DNA of 64,000 bases from NCBI GenBank assembly GCA_964035545.1, contig CAXIUT010000126.1, forward strand, positions 273,001-337,000. Direction: 5' to 3'. The translations under genes and the position numbers were made by a program. This document shows positions 41,001-55,380 of this stretch, in pieces (position 1 is the first letter of the stretch; each line of letters begins with the position of its first letter). This DNA is from Bugula neritina. Taxonomy: Eukaryota; Bryozoa; Gymnolaemata; Cheilostomatida; Bugulidae. Below the pieces are notes generated by a model, which saw only the letters and a program-made list of their open reading frames with translations, was not told where the DNA came from and did no database searches.

Positions 41001-41326
41001 TACAACATGCTGAAATACACTGTAACATATTGAAATATACTGCAACATACCGAAATATATGGTAAACTAATGAAATATACTGTAACACATTGAAAAACAC
41101 TGCAACAAACTGAAATATACTGCGACAGATTGCAATATACTGTAACATACTGAAATATGCTGTAGCACACTGAAATACACTGCAACTCACTGAAATATAC
41201 TGCAACATACTGAAATACACCGTAACATATTGAAACATACTGCAACGTACTGCAACATACTGAAATATACTGCGACACATTGCAATATACTGCAACATAC
41301 TGAAATATGCTGTAGCATACTGAAAT

Positions 41327-41766
41327 ACACTGCACTATACTGAAATACCCTGCTACATATTGAAATGAACTGCAACACACTGAAATACAATGTAATATAC
41401 TGAATTACACTGCAACACACTGCAACATACCGAAATACGCTGTAACATATTGCAATACACTGCAACACATTGAAATATACTGTAACTCGCTGAAATATAG
41501 TTTAATATACGGAAATGTGTTGTAACATACTGGAAAAAACAGTAACACACTGAAATATACTGCAACATACTGAAATATACTGCAACATACTGAAATACAC
41601 TGCTACATACTAAAACATACTGAAATGTACTGCAAGATACTGCAACATACTGAAATACACTGTAACATACTGAAACACACTGCAACATACTGCATTATAC
41701 TGACATACACTGGAACAAATTGAAATACACTGCAACTAAATGAAATATACTGCAACACACTGAAAC
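41327..41766 (-). repeat. Ruler module M, copy 17 (inverted)
   Basis: The landmark is at 41,537-41,546, exactly 9,671 bp from copy 15. Confidence 0.85.
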
Positions 41767-44216
41767 ATACGGCAACATACTGAAATATACTGCGACATAC
41801 CTAAATATACGGTAATATACCGAAATACACTGTAACACATTGAAAAATACTGCAAAATACTGAAATACACTGCAACACACTGAAATACACTGCAAAATAC
41901 TACAACATGCTCAAATACACTGTAACATATTGATATACACTGCAACACATTGAAATATACTGCAACATGCCGAAATATATGGTAAACTACTGAAATATAC
42001 TGTAACACCTTGAAAAATACTGCAACATACTGAAATACACTGCGACACATTGCAATATACTGTAACATACTGAAATATACTGTAGCACACTGAAATACAC
42101 TGCAACTCACTGAAATATACTGCAAAACACTGAAATACACTGTAACATATTGAAACATACTGCAACATACTGAAATACACTGTAACATACTGAAATACAC
42201 TGCAAAATACTACAACATGCTCAAATACACTGTAACATATTGATATACACTGCAACACATTGAAATATACTGCAACATACCGAAATATATGGTAAACTAC
42301 TGAAATATACTGTAACACATTGAAAAATACTGCAACATACTGCGACACATTGCAATATTTTGCAACATACTGAAATATGCTGTAGCACACTGAAATACAC
42401 TGCAACTCAATGAAATATACTGCAAAATACTGAAATACACTGTAACATATTGAAACATATTGCAACATACTGAAATACACTGTAACATACTGAAATACAC
42501 CACAAATTACTAGAACATATTGAAATACACTGCAACACATTGAAATATACTGCAACATACCTAAATATATGGTAATATACTGAAATATACAGTAACACAT
42601 TGAAAAATACTGCAACATACTGAAATACACTGCAAGATACTGCAACATACTGAAATACGCGGCAAAATACTACAACATACTGAAATACACTGTAACATAT
42701 TGAAATACACTGCAACACATTGAAATATACTGCAACGTACCGAAATGTATGGTAAACTACTGAAATATACTGTAACACATTGAAATATACAGCAACATAC
42801 TGAAATATACTGCGACACATTGTAATATACTGCAACATACTGAAATATGCTGTAGCATACTGAAATGCACTGCAACATACTGAAATACCCTGCTACATAC
42901 TGAAATACACTGCAACATACTGAAATACGCTGTAACATATTGAAATACACTGCAACACATTGAAAAATACTGCAACATACTGAAATATACTGTAACACAC
43001 TGAAATATACTACAACATACTGAAATACACTGTAACACACTGAAATATACTGCAACATACTGAAATACACTGTAACATACTGAAATATACTGCAACATAC
43101 TGAAATACACTGTAACATACTGAAATACACTGCAACATACTACAACATATTGAAATACACTGCAACACATTGAAATATACTGCAACACACCGAAATATAT
43201 GGTAAACTAATGAAATATACTGTAACACATTGAAAAATATTGCAACATACTGAAATATACTGCGACACATTGCAATATACTGTAACATACTGAAATATGC
43301 TGTAGCACACTGAAATACACTGCAACTCACTGAAATATACTGCAACATGCTGAAATACACTGTAACATATTGAAACATACTGCAACATACTGCAACATAC
43401 TGAAATACACTGTAACAAACTGAAATACACTGCAAAACACAAGAACATATTGAAATACACTGCAACACATTGAAATATACTGCAACATACTGTAACACAT
43501 TGAAAATAACTGCAACATGCTGAAATATACTGCAAGATACTGCAACATACTGAAATACGCCGCAAAATACTACAACATACTGAAATACACTGTAACATAT
43601 TGAAATACACTGCAACACATTGAAATATACTGCGACGTCCTGAAATGTATGGTAAACTACTGAAATATACTGTAACACATTGAACAATACTGCAACATAC
43701 TGAAATATACTGCGACACATTGCAATATACTGTAACACACTGAAATATGTTGTAGCACACTGAAATTTACTGCAACTCACTGAAATATACTGCAACATAC
43801 TGAAATACACTGCTACATACTGAAATATACTGCAACACATTGAAATATACAGCAACATACTGAAATATACTGCGACACATTGCAGTATACTGCAACATAG
43901 TGAAATATGCTGTAGCATACCGAAATGCACTGCAACATACTGAAATACCCTGCTGCATACTGAAATACACTGCACCATACTGAAATACGCTGTAACATAT
44001 TGAAATACACTGCAACACATTGAAATATACTGCAACATACCGAAATATATGGTAAACTACTGAAATACACTTTAACACATTGAAAAATACTGCAACATAC
44101 TGAAATACACCGTAACATATTGAAACATACTGCAACGTACTGCAACATACTGAAATATACTGCGACACATTGCAATATACTGCAACATACTGAAATATGC
44201 TGTAGCATACTGAAAT

Positions 44217-44656
44217 ACACTGCACTATACTGAAATACCCTGCTACATATTGAAATGAACTGCAACACACTGAAATACAATGTAATATACTGAATTACAC
44301 TGCAACACACTGCAACATACCGAAATACGCTGTAACATATTGCAATACACTGCAACACATTGAAATATACTGTAACTCGCTGAAATATAGTTTAATATAC
44401 GGAAATGTGTTGTAACATACTGGAAAAAACAGTAACACACTGAAATATACTGCAACATACTGAAATATATTGCAACATACTGAAATACACTGCTACATAC
44501 TAAAACATACTGAAATGTACTGCAAGATACTGCAACATACTGAAATACACTGTAACATACTGAAACACACTGCAACATACTGCATTATACTGACATACAC
44601 TGGAACAAATTGAAATACACTGCAACTAAATGAAATATACTGCAACACACTGAAAC
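44217..44656 (-). repeat. Ruler module M, copy 18 (inverted)
   Basis: The landmark is at 44,427-44,436, exactly 9,671 bp from copy 16, with the same ATATTGCAAC variant. Confidence 0.85.
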
Positions 44657-44731
44657 ATACGGCAACATACTGAAATATACTGCGACATACCTAAATATAC
44701 GGTAATATACCGAAATACACTGTAACACATT

Positions 44732-44733
44732 TA
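44732..44733 (-). other. TA register marker, copy 5 (inverted)
   Basis: The marker lies 9,671 bp from copy 4, consistent with the tandem HOR pair. Confidence 0.85.
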
Positions 44734-47320
44734 AAAAATACTGCAAAATACTGAAATACACTGCAACACACTGAAATACACTGCAAAATACTACAACATG
44801 CTCAAATACACTGTAACATTTTGATATACACTGCAACACATTGAAATATACTGCAACATACCGAAATATATGGTAAACTACTGAAATATACTGTAACACC
44901 TTGAAAAATACTGCAACATACTGAAATACACTGCGACACATTGCAATATACTGTAACATACTGAAATATGCTGTAGCACACTGAAATACACTGCAACTCA
45001 CTGAAATATACTGCAAAATACTGAAATACACTGTAACATATTGAAACATACTGCAACATACTGAAATACACTGTAACATACTGAAATACACTGCAAAATA
45101 CTACAACATGCTCAAATACACTGTAACATATTGATATACACTGCAACACATTGAAATATACTGCAACATACCGAAATATATGGTAAACTACTGAAATATA
45201 CTGTAACACATTGAAAAATACTGCAACATACTGCGACACATTGCAATATTTTGCAACATACTGAAATATGCTGTAGCACACTGAAATACACTGCAACTCA
45301 CTGAAATATACTGCAAAATACTGAAATACACTGTAACATATTGAAACATATTGCAACATACTGAAATACACTGTAACATACTGAAATACACCACAAATTA
45401 CTAGAACATATTGAAATACACTGCAACACATTGAAATATACTGCAACATACTGAAATATACTGCGACACATTGTAATATACTGCAACATACTGAAATATG
45501 CTGTAGCATACTGAAATGCACTGCAACATACTGAAATACCCTGCTACATACTGAAATACACTGCAACATACTGAAATACGCTGTAACATATTGAAATACA
45601 CTGCAACACATTGAAAAATACTGCAACATACTGAAATATACTGTAACACACTGAAATATACTACAACATACTGAAATACACTGTAACACACTGAAATATA
45701 CTGCAACATACTGAAATACACTGTAACATACTGAAATATACTGCAACATACTGAAATACACTGTAACATACTGAAATACACTGCAACATACTACAACATA
45801 TTGAAATACACTGCAACACATTGAAATATACTGCAACACACCGAAATATATGGTAAACTAATGAAATATACTGTAACACATTGAAAAATACTGCAACATA
45901 CTGAAATATACTGCGACACATTGCAATATACTGTAACATACTGAAATATGCTGTAGCACACTGAAATACACTGCAACTCACTGAAATATACTGCAACATG
46001 CTGAAATACACTGTAACATATTGAAACATACTGCAACATACTGCAACATACTGAAATACACTGTAACAAACTGAAATACACTGCAAAACACAAGAACATA
46101 TTGAAATACACTGCAACACATTGAAATATACTGCAACATACTGTAACACATTGAAAATAACTGCAACATGCTGAAATATACTGCAAGATACTGCAACATA
46201 CTGAAATACGCCGCAAAATACTACAACATACTGAAATACACTGTAACATATTGAAATACACTGCAACACATTGAAATATACTGCGACGTCCTGAAATGTA
46301 TGGTAAACTACTGAAATATACTGTAACACATTGAACAATACTGCAACATACTGAAATATACTGCGACACATTGCAATATACTGTAACATACTGAAATATG
46401 CTGTAGCACACTGAAATACACTGCAACTCACTGAATTATACTGCAAAATACTGAAATACACTGTAACATATTGAAACATACTGCAACATACTGAAATACA
46501 CTGTAACATACTGAAATACACTGCAAATTACTAGAACATATTGAAATACACTGCAACACATTGAAATATACTGCAACATACCTAAATATATGGTAATATA
46601 CTGAAATATACGGTAACACATTGAAAAATACTGCAACATACTGAAATACACTGCAAGATACTGCAACATACTGAAATACGCGGCAAAATACTACAACATA
46701 CAGAAATACACTGTAACATATTGAAATACACTGCAACACATTGAAATATACTGCAACATACCGAAATATATGGTAAACTACTGAAATACACTTTAACACA
46801 TTGAAAAATACTGCAACATACTGAAATATACTGTAACACACTGAAATATACTACAACATACTGAAATACACTGTAACACACTGAAATATACTGCAACATA
46901 CTGAAATACACTGTAACATACTGAAATATACTGCAACATACTGAAATACACTTTAACATACTGAAATACACTGCAACATACTACAACATATTGAAATACA
47001 CTGCAACAGATTGAAATATACTGAAACATACCTAAATATACGGTAATATACCGAAAAATACTGTAACATATTGAAACATACTGCAACATACTGAAATACA
47101 CTGTAACATACTGAAATACACTGCAAATTACTAGAACATATTGAAATACACTGCAACACATTGAAACATACTGCAACATACCTAAATATATGGTAATATA
47201 CTGAAAAACACTGTAACACAATGAAATATACAGCAACATACTGAAATATACTGCGACACATTGCGATATACTGCAACATACTGAAATATGCTGTAGCATA
47301 CTGAAATGCACTGCAACATA

Positions 47321-47527
47321 CTGAAATACCCTGCTACATACTGAAATAAACTGCAACATACTGAAATACAATGTAATATACTGAACTACACTGCAACATA
47401 CTGCAACATACTGGAATATGCTGTAACATATTGAAATACACTGCAACACATTGAAATATACTGCAAGTCGCTGAAATATAGTGTAATATACGGAAATGTA
47501 CTGTAACATACTGGAGTAAACTGTAAC
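47321..47527 (-). repeat. Diverged module M', copy 3 (inverted)
   Basis: The M' landmark is at 47,518-47,527, exactly 9,671 bp from copy 2. Confidence 0.75.
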
Positions 47528-47867
47528 ACACTGAAATACACTGCAACACACTGAAATACACTGTAACTCACTGAAATATACTGCAACATACTGCAACATA
47601 CTGAAATACACTGTAACATATTGAAATACACTGCAACACATTGAAATATACTGCTCCATACCGAAATATATGGTAAACTACTGAAATACACTTTAACACA
47701 TTGAAAAATACTGCAACATACTGAAGTATACTGTAACACACTGAAATATACTACAACATACTGAAATACACTGTAACACACTGAAATATACTGCAACATA
47801 CTGGAATACACTGTAACATACTGAAATATACTGCAACATACTGAAATATGCTGTAGCATACTGAAAT

Positions 47868-48307
47868 ACACTGCACTATACTGAAATACCCTGCTACATA
47901 TTGAAATGAACTGCAACACACTGAAATACAATGTAATATACTGAATTACACTGCAACACACTGCAACATACCGAAATACGCTGTAACATATTGCAATACA
48001 CTGCAACACATTGAAATATACTGTAACTCGCTGAAATATAGTTTAATATACGGAAATGTGTTGTAACATACTGGAAAAAACAGTAACACACTGAAATATA
48101 CTGCAACATACTGAAATATACTGCAACATACTGAAATACACTGCTACATACTAAAACATACTGAAATGTACTGCAAGATACTGCAACATACTGAAATACA
48201 CTGTAACATACTGAAACACACTGCAACATACTGCATTATACTGACATACACTGGAACAAATTGAAATACACTGCAACTAAATGAAATATACTGCAACACA
48301 CTGAAAC
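47868..48307 (-). repeat. Ruler module M, copy 19 (inverted)
   Basis: The landmark is at 48,078-48,087. Below the module (toward 47,850) the sequence joins an M'-type neighbourhood earlier than in copy 14, which indicates a recombinant edge. Confidence 0.85.
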
Positions 48308-49644
48308 ATACGGCAACATACTGAAATATACTGCGACATACCTAAATATACGGTAATATACCGAAATACACTGTAACACATTGAAAAATACTGCAAAATA
48401 CTGAAATACACTGCAACACACTGAAATACACTGCAAAATACTACAACATGCTCAAATACACTGTAACATATTGATATACACTGCAACACATTGAAATATA
48501 CTGCAACATACCGAAATATATGGTAAACTACTGAAATATACTGTAACACCTTGAAAAATACTGCAACATACTGAAATACACTGCGACACATTGCAATATA
48601 CTGTAACATACTGAAATATACTGTAGCACACTGAAATACACTGCAACTCACTGAAATATACTGCAAAACACTGAAATACACTGTAACATATTGAAACATA
48701 CTGCAACATACTGAAATACACTGTAACATACTGAAATACACTGCAAAATACTACAACATGCTCAAATACACTGTAACATATTGATATACACTGCAACACA
48801 TTGAAATATACTGCAACATACCGAAATATATGGTAAACTACTGAAATATACTGTAACACATTGAAAAATACTGCAACATACTGCGACACATTGCAATATT
48901 TTGCAACATACTGAAATATGCTGTAGCACACTGAAATACACTGCAACTCACTGAAATATACTGCAAAATACTGAAATACACTGTAACATATTGAAACATA
49001 TTGCAACATACTGAAATACACTGTAACATACTGAAATACACCACAAATTACTAGAACATATTGAAATACACTGCAACACATTGAAATATACTGCAACATA
49101 CCTAAATATATGGCAATATATTGAAATATACGGTAACACATTGAAAAATACTGCAACATACTGAAATACACTGCAAGATACTGCAACATACTGAAATACG
49201 CGGCAAAATACTACAACATACTGAAATACACTGTAACATATTGAAATACACTGCAACACATTGAAATATACTGCAACGTACCGAAATGTGTGGTAAACTA
49301 CTGAAATATACTGTAACACATTGAAGTATACAGCAACATACTGAAATATACTGCGACACATTGTAATATACTGCAACATACTGAAATATGCTGTAGCATA
49401 CTGAAATGCACTGCAACATACTGAAATACCCTGCTACATACTGAAATACACTGCAACATACTGAAATACGCTGTAACATATTGAAATACACTGCAACACA
49501 TTGAAAAATACTGCAACATACTGAAATATACTGTAACACACTGAAATATACTACAACATACTGAAATACACTGTAACACACTGAAATATGCTGCAACATA
49601 CTGAAATACACTGTAACATACTGAAATATACTGCAACATACTGA

Positions 49645-49655
49645 AATACACTGCA
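49645..49655 (-). other. 20-bp (one dimer) deletion point
   Basis: Compared with 29,681-29,760, one CTGTAACATACTGAAATACA dimer is missing here. The loss is exactly two units, so the register is kept. Confidence 0.7.
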
Positions 49656-49827
49656 ACATACTACAACATATTGAAATACACTGCAACACATTGAAATATA
49701 CTGCAACACACCGAAATATATGGTAAACTAATGAAATATACTGTAACACATTGAAAAATACTGCAACATACTGAAATATACTCCGACACATTGCAATATA
49801 CTGTAACATACTGAAATATGCTGTAGC

Positions 49828-49831
49828 GCAA
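49828..49831 (-). other. Private +1 indel in the 3.7-kb repeat copy B
   Basis: GTAGCGCAACTG stands where all other copies have GTAGCACACTG: one substitution and one inserted base. It is the only register shift in the inverted block not due to the TA marker. Confidence 0.8.
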
Positions 49832-51568
49832 CTGAAATACACTGCAACTCACTGAAATATACTGCAACATGCTGAAATACACTGTAACATATTGAAACAT
49901 ACTGCAACATACTGCAACATACTGAAATACACTGTAACAAACTGAAATACACTGCAAAACACAAGAACATATTGAAATACACTGCAACACATTGAAATAT
50001 ACTGCAACATACTGTAACACATTGAAAATAACTGCAACATGCTGAAATATACTGCAAGATACTGCAACATACTGAAATAGGCCGCAAAATACTACAACAT
50101 ACTGAAATACACTGTAACATATTGAAATACACTGCAACACATTGAAATATACTGCGACGTCCTGAAATGTATGGTAAACTACTGAAATATACTGTAACAC
50201 ATTGAACAATACTGCAACATACTGAAATATACTGCGACACATTGCAATATACTGTAACATACTGAAATATGCTGTAGCACACTGAAATACACTGCAACTC
50301 ACTGAATTATACTGCAAAATACTGAAATACACTGTAACATATTGAAACATACTGCAACATACTGAAATACACTGTAACATACTGAAATACACTGCAAATT
50401 ACTAGAACATATTGAAATACACTGCAACACATTGAAATATACTGCAACATACCTAAATATATGGTAATATACTGAAATATACGGTAACACATTGAAAAAT
50501 ACTGCAACATACTGAAATACACTGCAAGATACTGCAACATACTGAAATACGCGGCAAAATACTACAACATACAGAAATACACTGTAACATATTGAAATAC
50601 ACTGCAACACATTGAAATATACTGCAACGTACCGAAGTGTATGGTAAACTACTGAAATATACTGTAACACATTGAAATATACAGCAACATACTGAAATAT
50701 ACTGCGACACATTGCAATATACTGCAACATACTGAAATATGCTGTAGCATACTGAAATGCACTGCAATATACTGAAATACCCTGCTACATACTGAAATAC
50801 ACTGCAACATACTGAAATACGCTGTAACATATTGAAATACACTGCAACACACTAAAATATACTGCAACATACCGAAATATATGGTAAACTACTGAAATAC
50901 ACTTTAACACATTGAGAAATACTGCAACATACTGAAATATACTGTAACACACTGAAATATACTACAACATACTGAAATACACTGTAACACACTGAAATAT
51001 ACTGCAACATACTGAAATACACTGTAACATACTGAAATATACTGCAACATACTGAAATACACTGTAACATACTGAAATACACTGCAACATACTACAACAT
51101 ATTGAAATACACTGCAACAGATTGAAATATACTGAAACATACCTAAATACACGGTAATATACCGAAATATACTGTAACACATTGAAAAATACTGCAAAAT
51201 ACTGAAGTACACTGCAACACACTGAAATATTCTGCAAAAAACTACAACATGCTGAAATACACTGTAACATATTGAAATATACTGCAACATACCGAAATAT
51301 ATGGTAAACTAATGAAATATACTGTAACACATTGAAAAACACTGCAACAAACTGAAATATACTGCGACAGATTGCAATATACTGTAACATACTGAAATAT
51401 GCTGTAGCACACTGAAATACACTGCAACTCACTGAAATATACTGCAACATACTGAAATACACCGTAACATATTGAAACATACTGCAACGTACTGCAACAT
51501 ACTGAAATATACTGCGACACATTGCAATATACTGCAACATACTGAAATATGCTGTAGCATACTGAAAT

Positions 51569-52008
51569 ACACTGCACTATACTGAAATACCCTGCTACAT
51601 ATTGAAATGAACTGCAACACACTGAAATACAATGTAATATACTGAATTACACTGCAACACACTGCAACATACCGAAATACGCTGTAACATATTGCAATAC
51701 ACTGCAACACATTGAAATATACTGTAACTCGCTGAAATATAGTTTAATATACGGAAATGTGTTGTAACATACTGGAAAAAACAGTAACACACTGAAATAT
51801 ACTGCAACATACTGAAATATACTGCAACATACTGAAATACACTGCTACATACTAAAACATACTGAAATGTACTGCAAGATACTGCAACATACTGAAATAC
51901 ACTGTAACATACTGAAACACACTGCAACACACTGCATTATACTGACAGACACTGGAACAAATTGAAATACACTGCAACTAAATGAAATATACTGCAACAC
52001 ACTGAAAC
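51569..52008 (-). repeat. Ruler module M, copy 20 (inverted)
   Basis: The landmark is at 51,779-51,788. A private change turns GACATACAC into GACAGACAC near 51,955. Confidence 0.85.
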
Positions 52009-54458
52009 ATACGGCAACATACTGAAATATACTGCGACATACCTAAATATACGGTAATATACCGAAATACACTGTAACACATTGAAAAATACTGCAAAAT
52101 ACTGAAATACACTGCAACACACTGAAATACACTGCAAAATACTACAACATGCTCAAATACACTGTAACATATTGATATACACTGCAACACATTGAAATAT
52201 ACTGCAACATACCGAAATATATGGTAAACTACTGAAATATACTGTAACACCTTGAAAAATACTGCAACATACTGAAATACACTGCGACACATTGCAATAT
52301 ACTGTAACATACTGAAATATACTGTAGCACACTGAAATACACTGCAACTCACTGAAATATACTGCAAAACACTGAAATACACTGTAACATATTGAAACAT
52401 ACTGCAACATACTGAAATACACTGTAACATACTGAAATACACTGCAAAATACTACAACATGCTCAAATACACTGTAACATATTGATATACACTGCAACAC
52501 ATTGAAATATACTGCAACATACCGAAATATATGGTAAACTACTGAAATATACTGTAACACATTGAAAAATACTGCAACATACTGCGACACATTGCAATAT
52601 TTTGCAACATACTGAAATATGCTGTAGCACACTGAAATACACTGCAACTCAATGAAATATACTGCAAAATACTGAAATACACTGTAACATATTGAAACAT
52701 ATTGCAACATACTGAAATACACTGTAACATACTGAAATACACCACAAATTACTAGAACATATTGAAATACACTGCAACACATTGAAATATACTGCAACAT
52801 ACCTAAATATATGGTAATATACTGAAATATACGGTAACACATTGAAAAATACTGCAACATACTGAAATACACTGCAAGATACTGCAACATACTGAAATAC
52901 GCGGCAAAATACTACAACATACTGAAATACACTGTAACATATTGAAATACACTGCAACACATTGAAATATACTGCAACGTACCGAAATGTATGGTAAACT
53001 ACTGAAATATACTGTAACACATTGAAATATACAGCAACATACTGAAATATACTGCGACACATTGTAATATACTGCAACATACTGAAATATGCTGTAGCAT
53101 ACTGAAATGCACTGCAACATACTGAAATACCCTGCTACATACTGAAATACACTGCAACATACTGAAATACGCTGTAACATATTGAAATACACTGCAACAC
53201 ATTGAAAAATACTGCAACATACTGAAATATACTGTAACACACTGAAATATACTACAACATACTGAAATACACTGTAACACACTGAAATATACTGCAACAT
53301 ACTGAAATACACTGTAACATACTGAAATATACTGCAACATACTGAAATACACTGTAACATACTGAAATACACTGCAACATACTACAACATATTGAAATAC
53401 ACTGCAACACATTGAAATATACTGCAACACACCGAAATATATGGTAAACTAATGAAATATACTGTAACACATTGAAAAATATTGCAACATACTGAAATAT
53501 ACTGCGACACATTGCAATATACTGTAACATACTGAAATATGCTGTAGCACACTGAAATACACTGCAACTCACTGAAATATACTGCAACATGCTGAAATAC
53601 ACTGTAACATATTGAAACATACTGCAACATACTGCAACATACTGAAATACACTGTAACAAACTGAAATACACTGCAAAACACAAGAACATATTGAAATAC
53701 ACTGCAACACATTGAAATATACTGCAACATACTGTAACACATTGAAAATAACTGCAACATGCTGAAATATACTGCAAGATACTGCAACATACTGAAATAC
53801 GCTGCAAAATACTACAACATACTGAAATACACTGTAACATATTGAAATACACTGCAACACATTGAAATATACTGCGACGTCCTGAAATGTATGGTAAACT
53901 ACTGAAATATACTGTAACACATTGAACAATACTGCAACATACTGAAATATACTGCGACACATTGCAATATACTGTAACACACTGAAATATGTTGTAGCAC
54001 ACTGAAATTTACTGCAACTCACTGAAATATACTGCAACATACTGAAATACACTGCTACATACTGAAATATACTGCAACACATTGAAATATACAGCAACAT
54101 ACTGAAATATACTGCGACACATTGCAATATACTGCAACATACTGAAATATGCTGTAGCATACCGAAATGCACTGCAACATACTGAAATACCCTGCTGCAT
54201 ACTGAAATACACTGCACCATACTGAAATACGCTGTAACATATTGAAATACACTGCAACACATTGAAATATACAGCAACATACCGAAATATATGGTAAACT
54301 ACTGAAATACACTTTAACACATTGAAAAATACTGCAACATACTGAAATACACCGTAACATATTGAAACATACTGCAACGTACTGCAACATACTGAAATAT
54401 ACTGCGACACATTGCAATATACTGCAACATACTGAAATATGCTGTAGCATACTGAAAT

Positions 54459-54898
54459 ACACTGCACTATACTGAAATACCCTGCTACATATTGAAATGA
54501 ACTGCAACACACTGAAATACAATGTAATATACTGAATTACACTGCAACACACTGCAACATACCGAAATACGCTGTAACATATTGCAATACACTGCAACAC
54601 ATTGAAATATACTGTAACTCGCTGAAATATAGTTTAATATACGGAAATGTGTTGTAACATACTGGAAAAAACAGTAACACACTGAAATATACTGCAACAT
54701 ATTGAAATATATTGCAACATACTGAAATACACTGCTACATACTAAAACATACTGAAATGTACTGCAAGATACTGCAACATACTGAAATACACTGTAACAT
54801 ACCGAAACACACTGCAACATACTGCATTATACTGACATACACTGGAACAAATTGAAATACACTGCAACTAAATGAAATATACTGCAACACACTGAAAC
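54459..54898 (-). repeat. Ruler module M, copy 21 (inverted)
   Basis: The landmark is at 54,669-54,678. It has the ATATTGCAAC variant and a private ATATTG for ATACTG just beside it near 54,700. It sits 699 bp from the right inversion break. Confidence 0.85.
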
Positions 54899-54973
54899 AT
54901 ACGGCAACATACTGAAATATACTGCGACATACCTAAATATACGGTAATATACCGAAATACACTGTAACACATT

Positions 54974-54975
54974 TA
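54974..54975 (-). other. TA register marker, copy 6 (inverted)
   Basis: The marker lies 402 bp from the right inversion break. Confidence 0.85.
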
Positions 54976-55374
54976 AAAAATACTGCAAAATACTGAAATA
55001 CACTGCAACACACTGAAATACACTGCAAAATACTACAACATGCTCAAATACACTGTAACATATTGATATACACTGCAACACATTGAAATATACTGCAACA
55101 TACCGAAATATATGGTAAACTACTGAAATATACTGTAACACCTTGAAAAATACTGCAACATACTGAAATACACTGCGACACATTGCAATATACTGTAACA
55201 TACTGAAATATGCTGTAGCACACTGAAATACACTGCAACTCACTGAAATATACTGCAAAATACTGAAATACACTGTAACATATTGAAACATACTGCAACA
55301 TACTGAAATACACTGTAACATACTGAAATACACTGCAAAATACTACAACATGCTCAAATACACTGTAACATATT

Positions 55375-55380
55375 GATCAG
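55375..55380. other. Right inversion breakpoint
   Basis: The left side ends CTGTAACATATTGAT and the right side starts CAGTGAGTTGCAG. Intact minus-orientation copies continue ATTGATATACACTG, and intact plus copies read ATATTTCAGTGAGTTGCAG. The join is therefore between two interior satellite positions, with one base lost compared with a perfect exchange. It creates a TGATCA hexamer at 55,374-55,379. Confidence 0.9.

Larger units (their letters stand above)
37931..47601 (-). repeat. 9,671-bp HOR, copy 2
   Basis: This is the direct tandem partner of the copy at 28,260. Private substitutions that I could see include T to A at 38,491, a change near 39,830 (CATAATGAAAT), and G for A near 41,969 (ACATGCCG). 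Past about 47,620 the sequence instead resembles 27,310 onward at an offset of 20,272. Confidence 0.85.
48088..51788 (-). repeat. About 3,720-bp HOR, copy B (3,701 bp)
   Basis: This is the counterpart of copy A, shortened by one 20-bp dimer near 49,650 and lengthened by one base near 49,830, which accounts exactly for 3,701. It carries more private changes than its neighbours: GGCAATATATTG near 49,111, GAAGTATA near 49,325, CTCCGACAC near 49,782 and AATAGGCCG near 50,086. Confidence 0.7.
26232..55377 (-). repeat. Satellite array, block 2 (inverted orientation)
   Basis: The satellite is the same as in block 1, but the T-rich strand is now the minus strand, so the + strand reads as ACTGAAATAY and ACTGCAACAY units. 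The base skew and the strand carrying open frames both flip at the two edges. The block holds the same HOR variants, including the ruler module and the TA indel marker, as the flanking blocks. It was therefore part of the same array before reversal. Register shifts within it occur only at 35,061, 44,732, 49,828 and 54,974. No gene or foreign insertion is seen in these 29 kb. Confidence 0.97.

Noticed and set aside
26174-55333. Apparent switch of coding strand to minus between 26 and 55 kb
   Set aside because: It reflects inversion of the satellite, not a set of minus-strand genes. The peptides are the same repeat.
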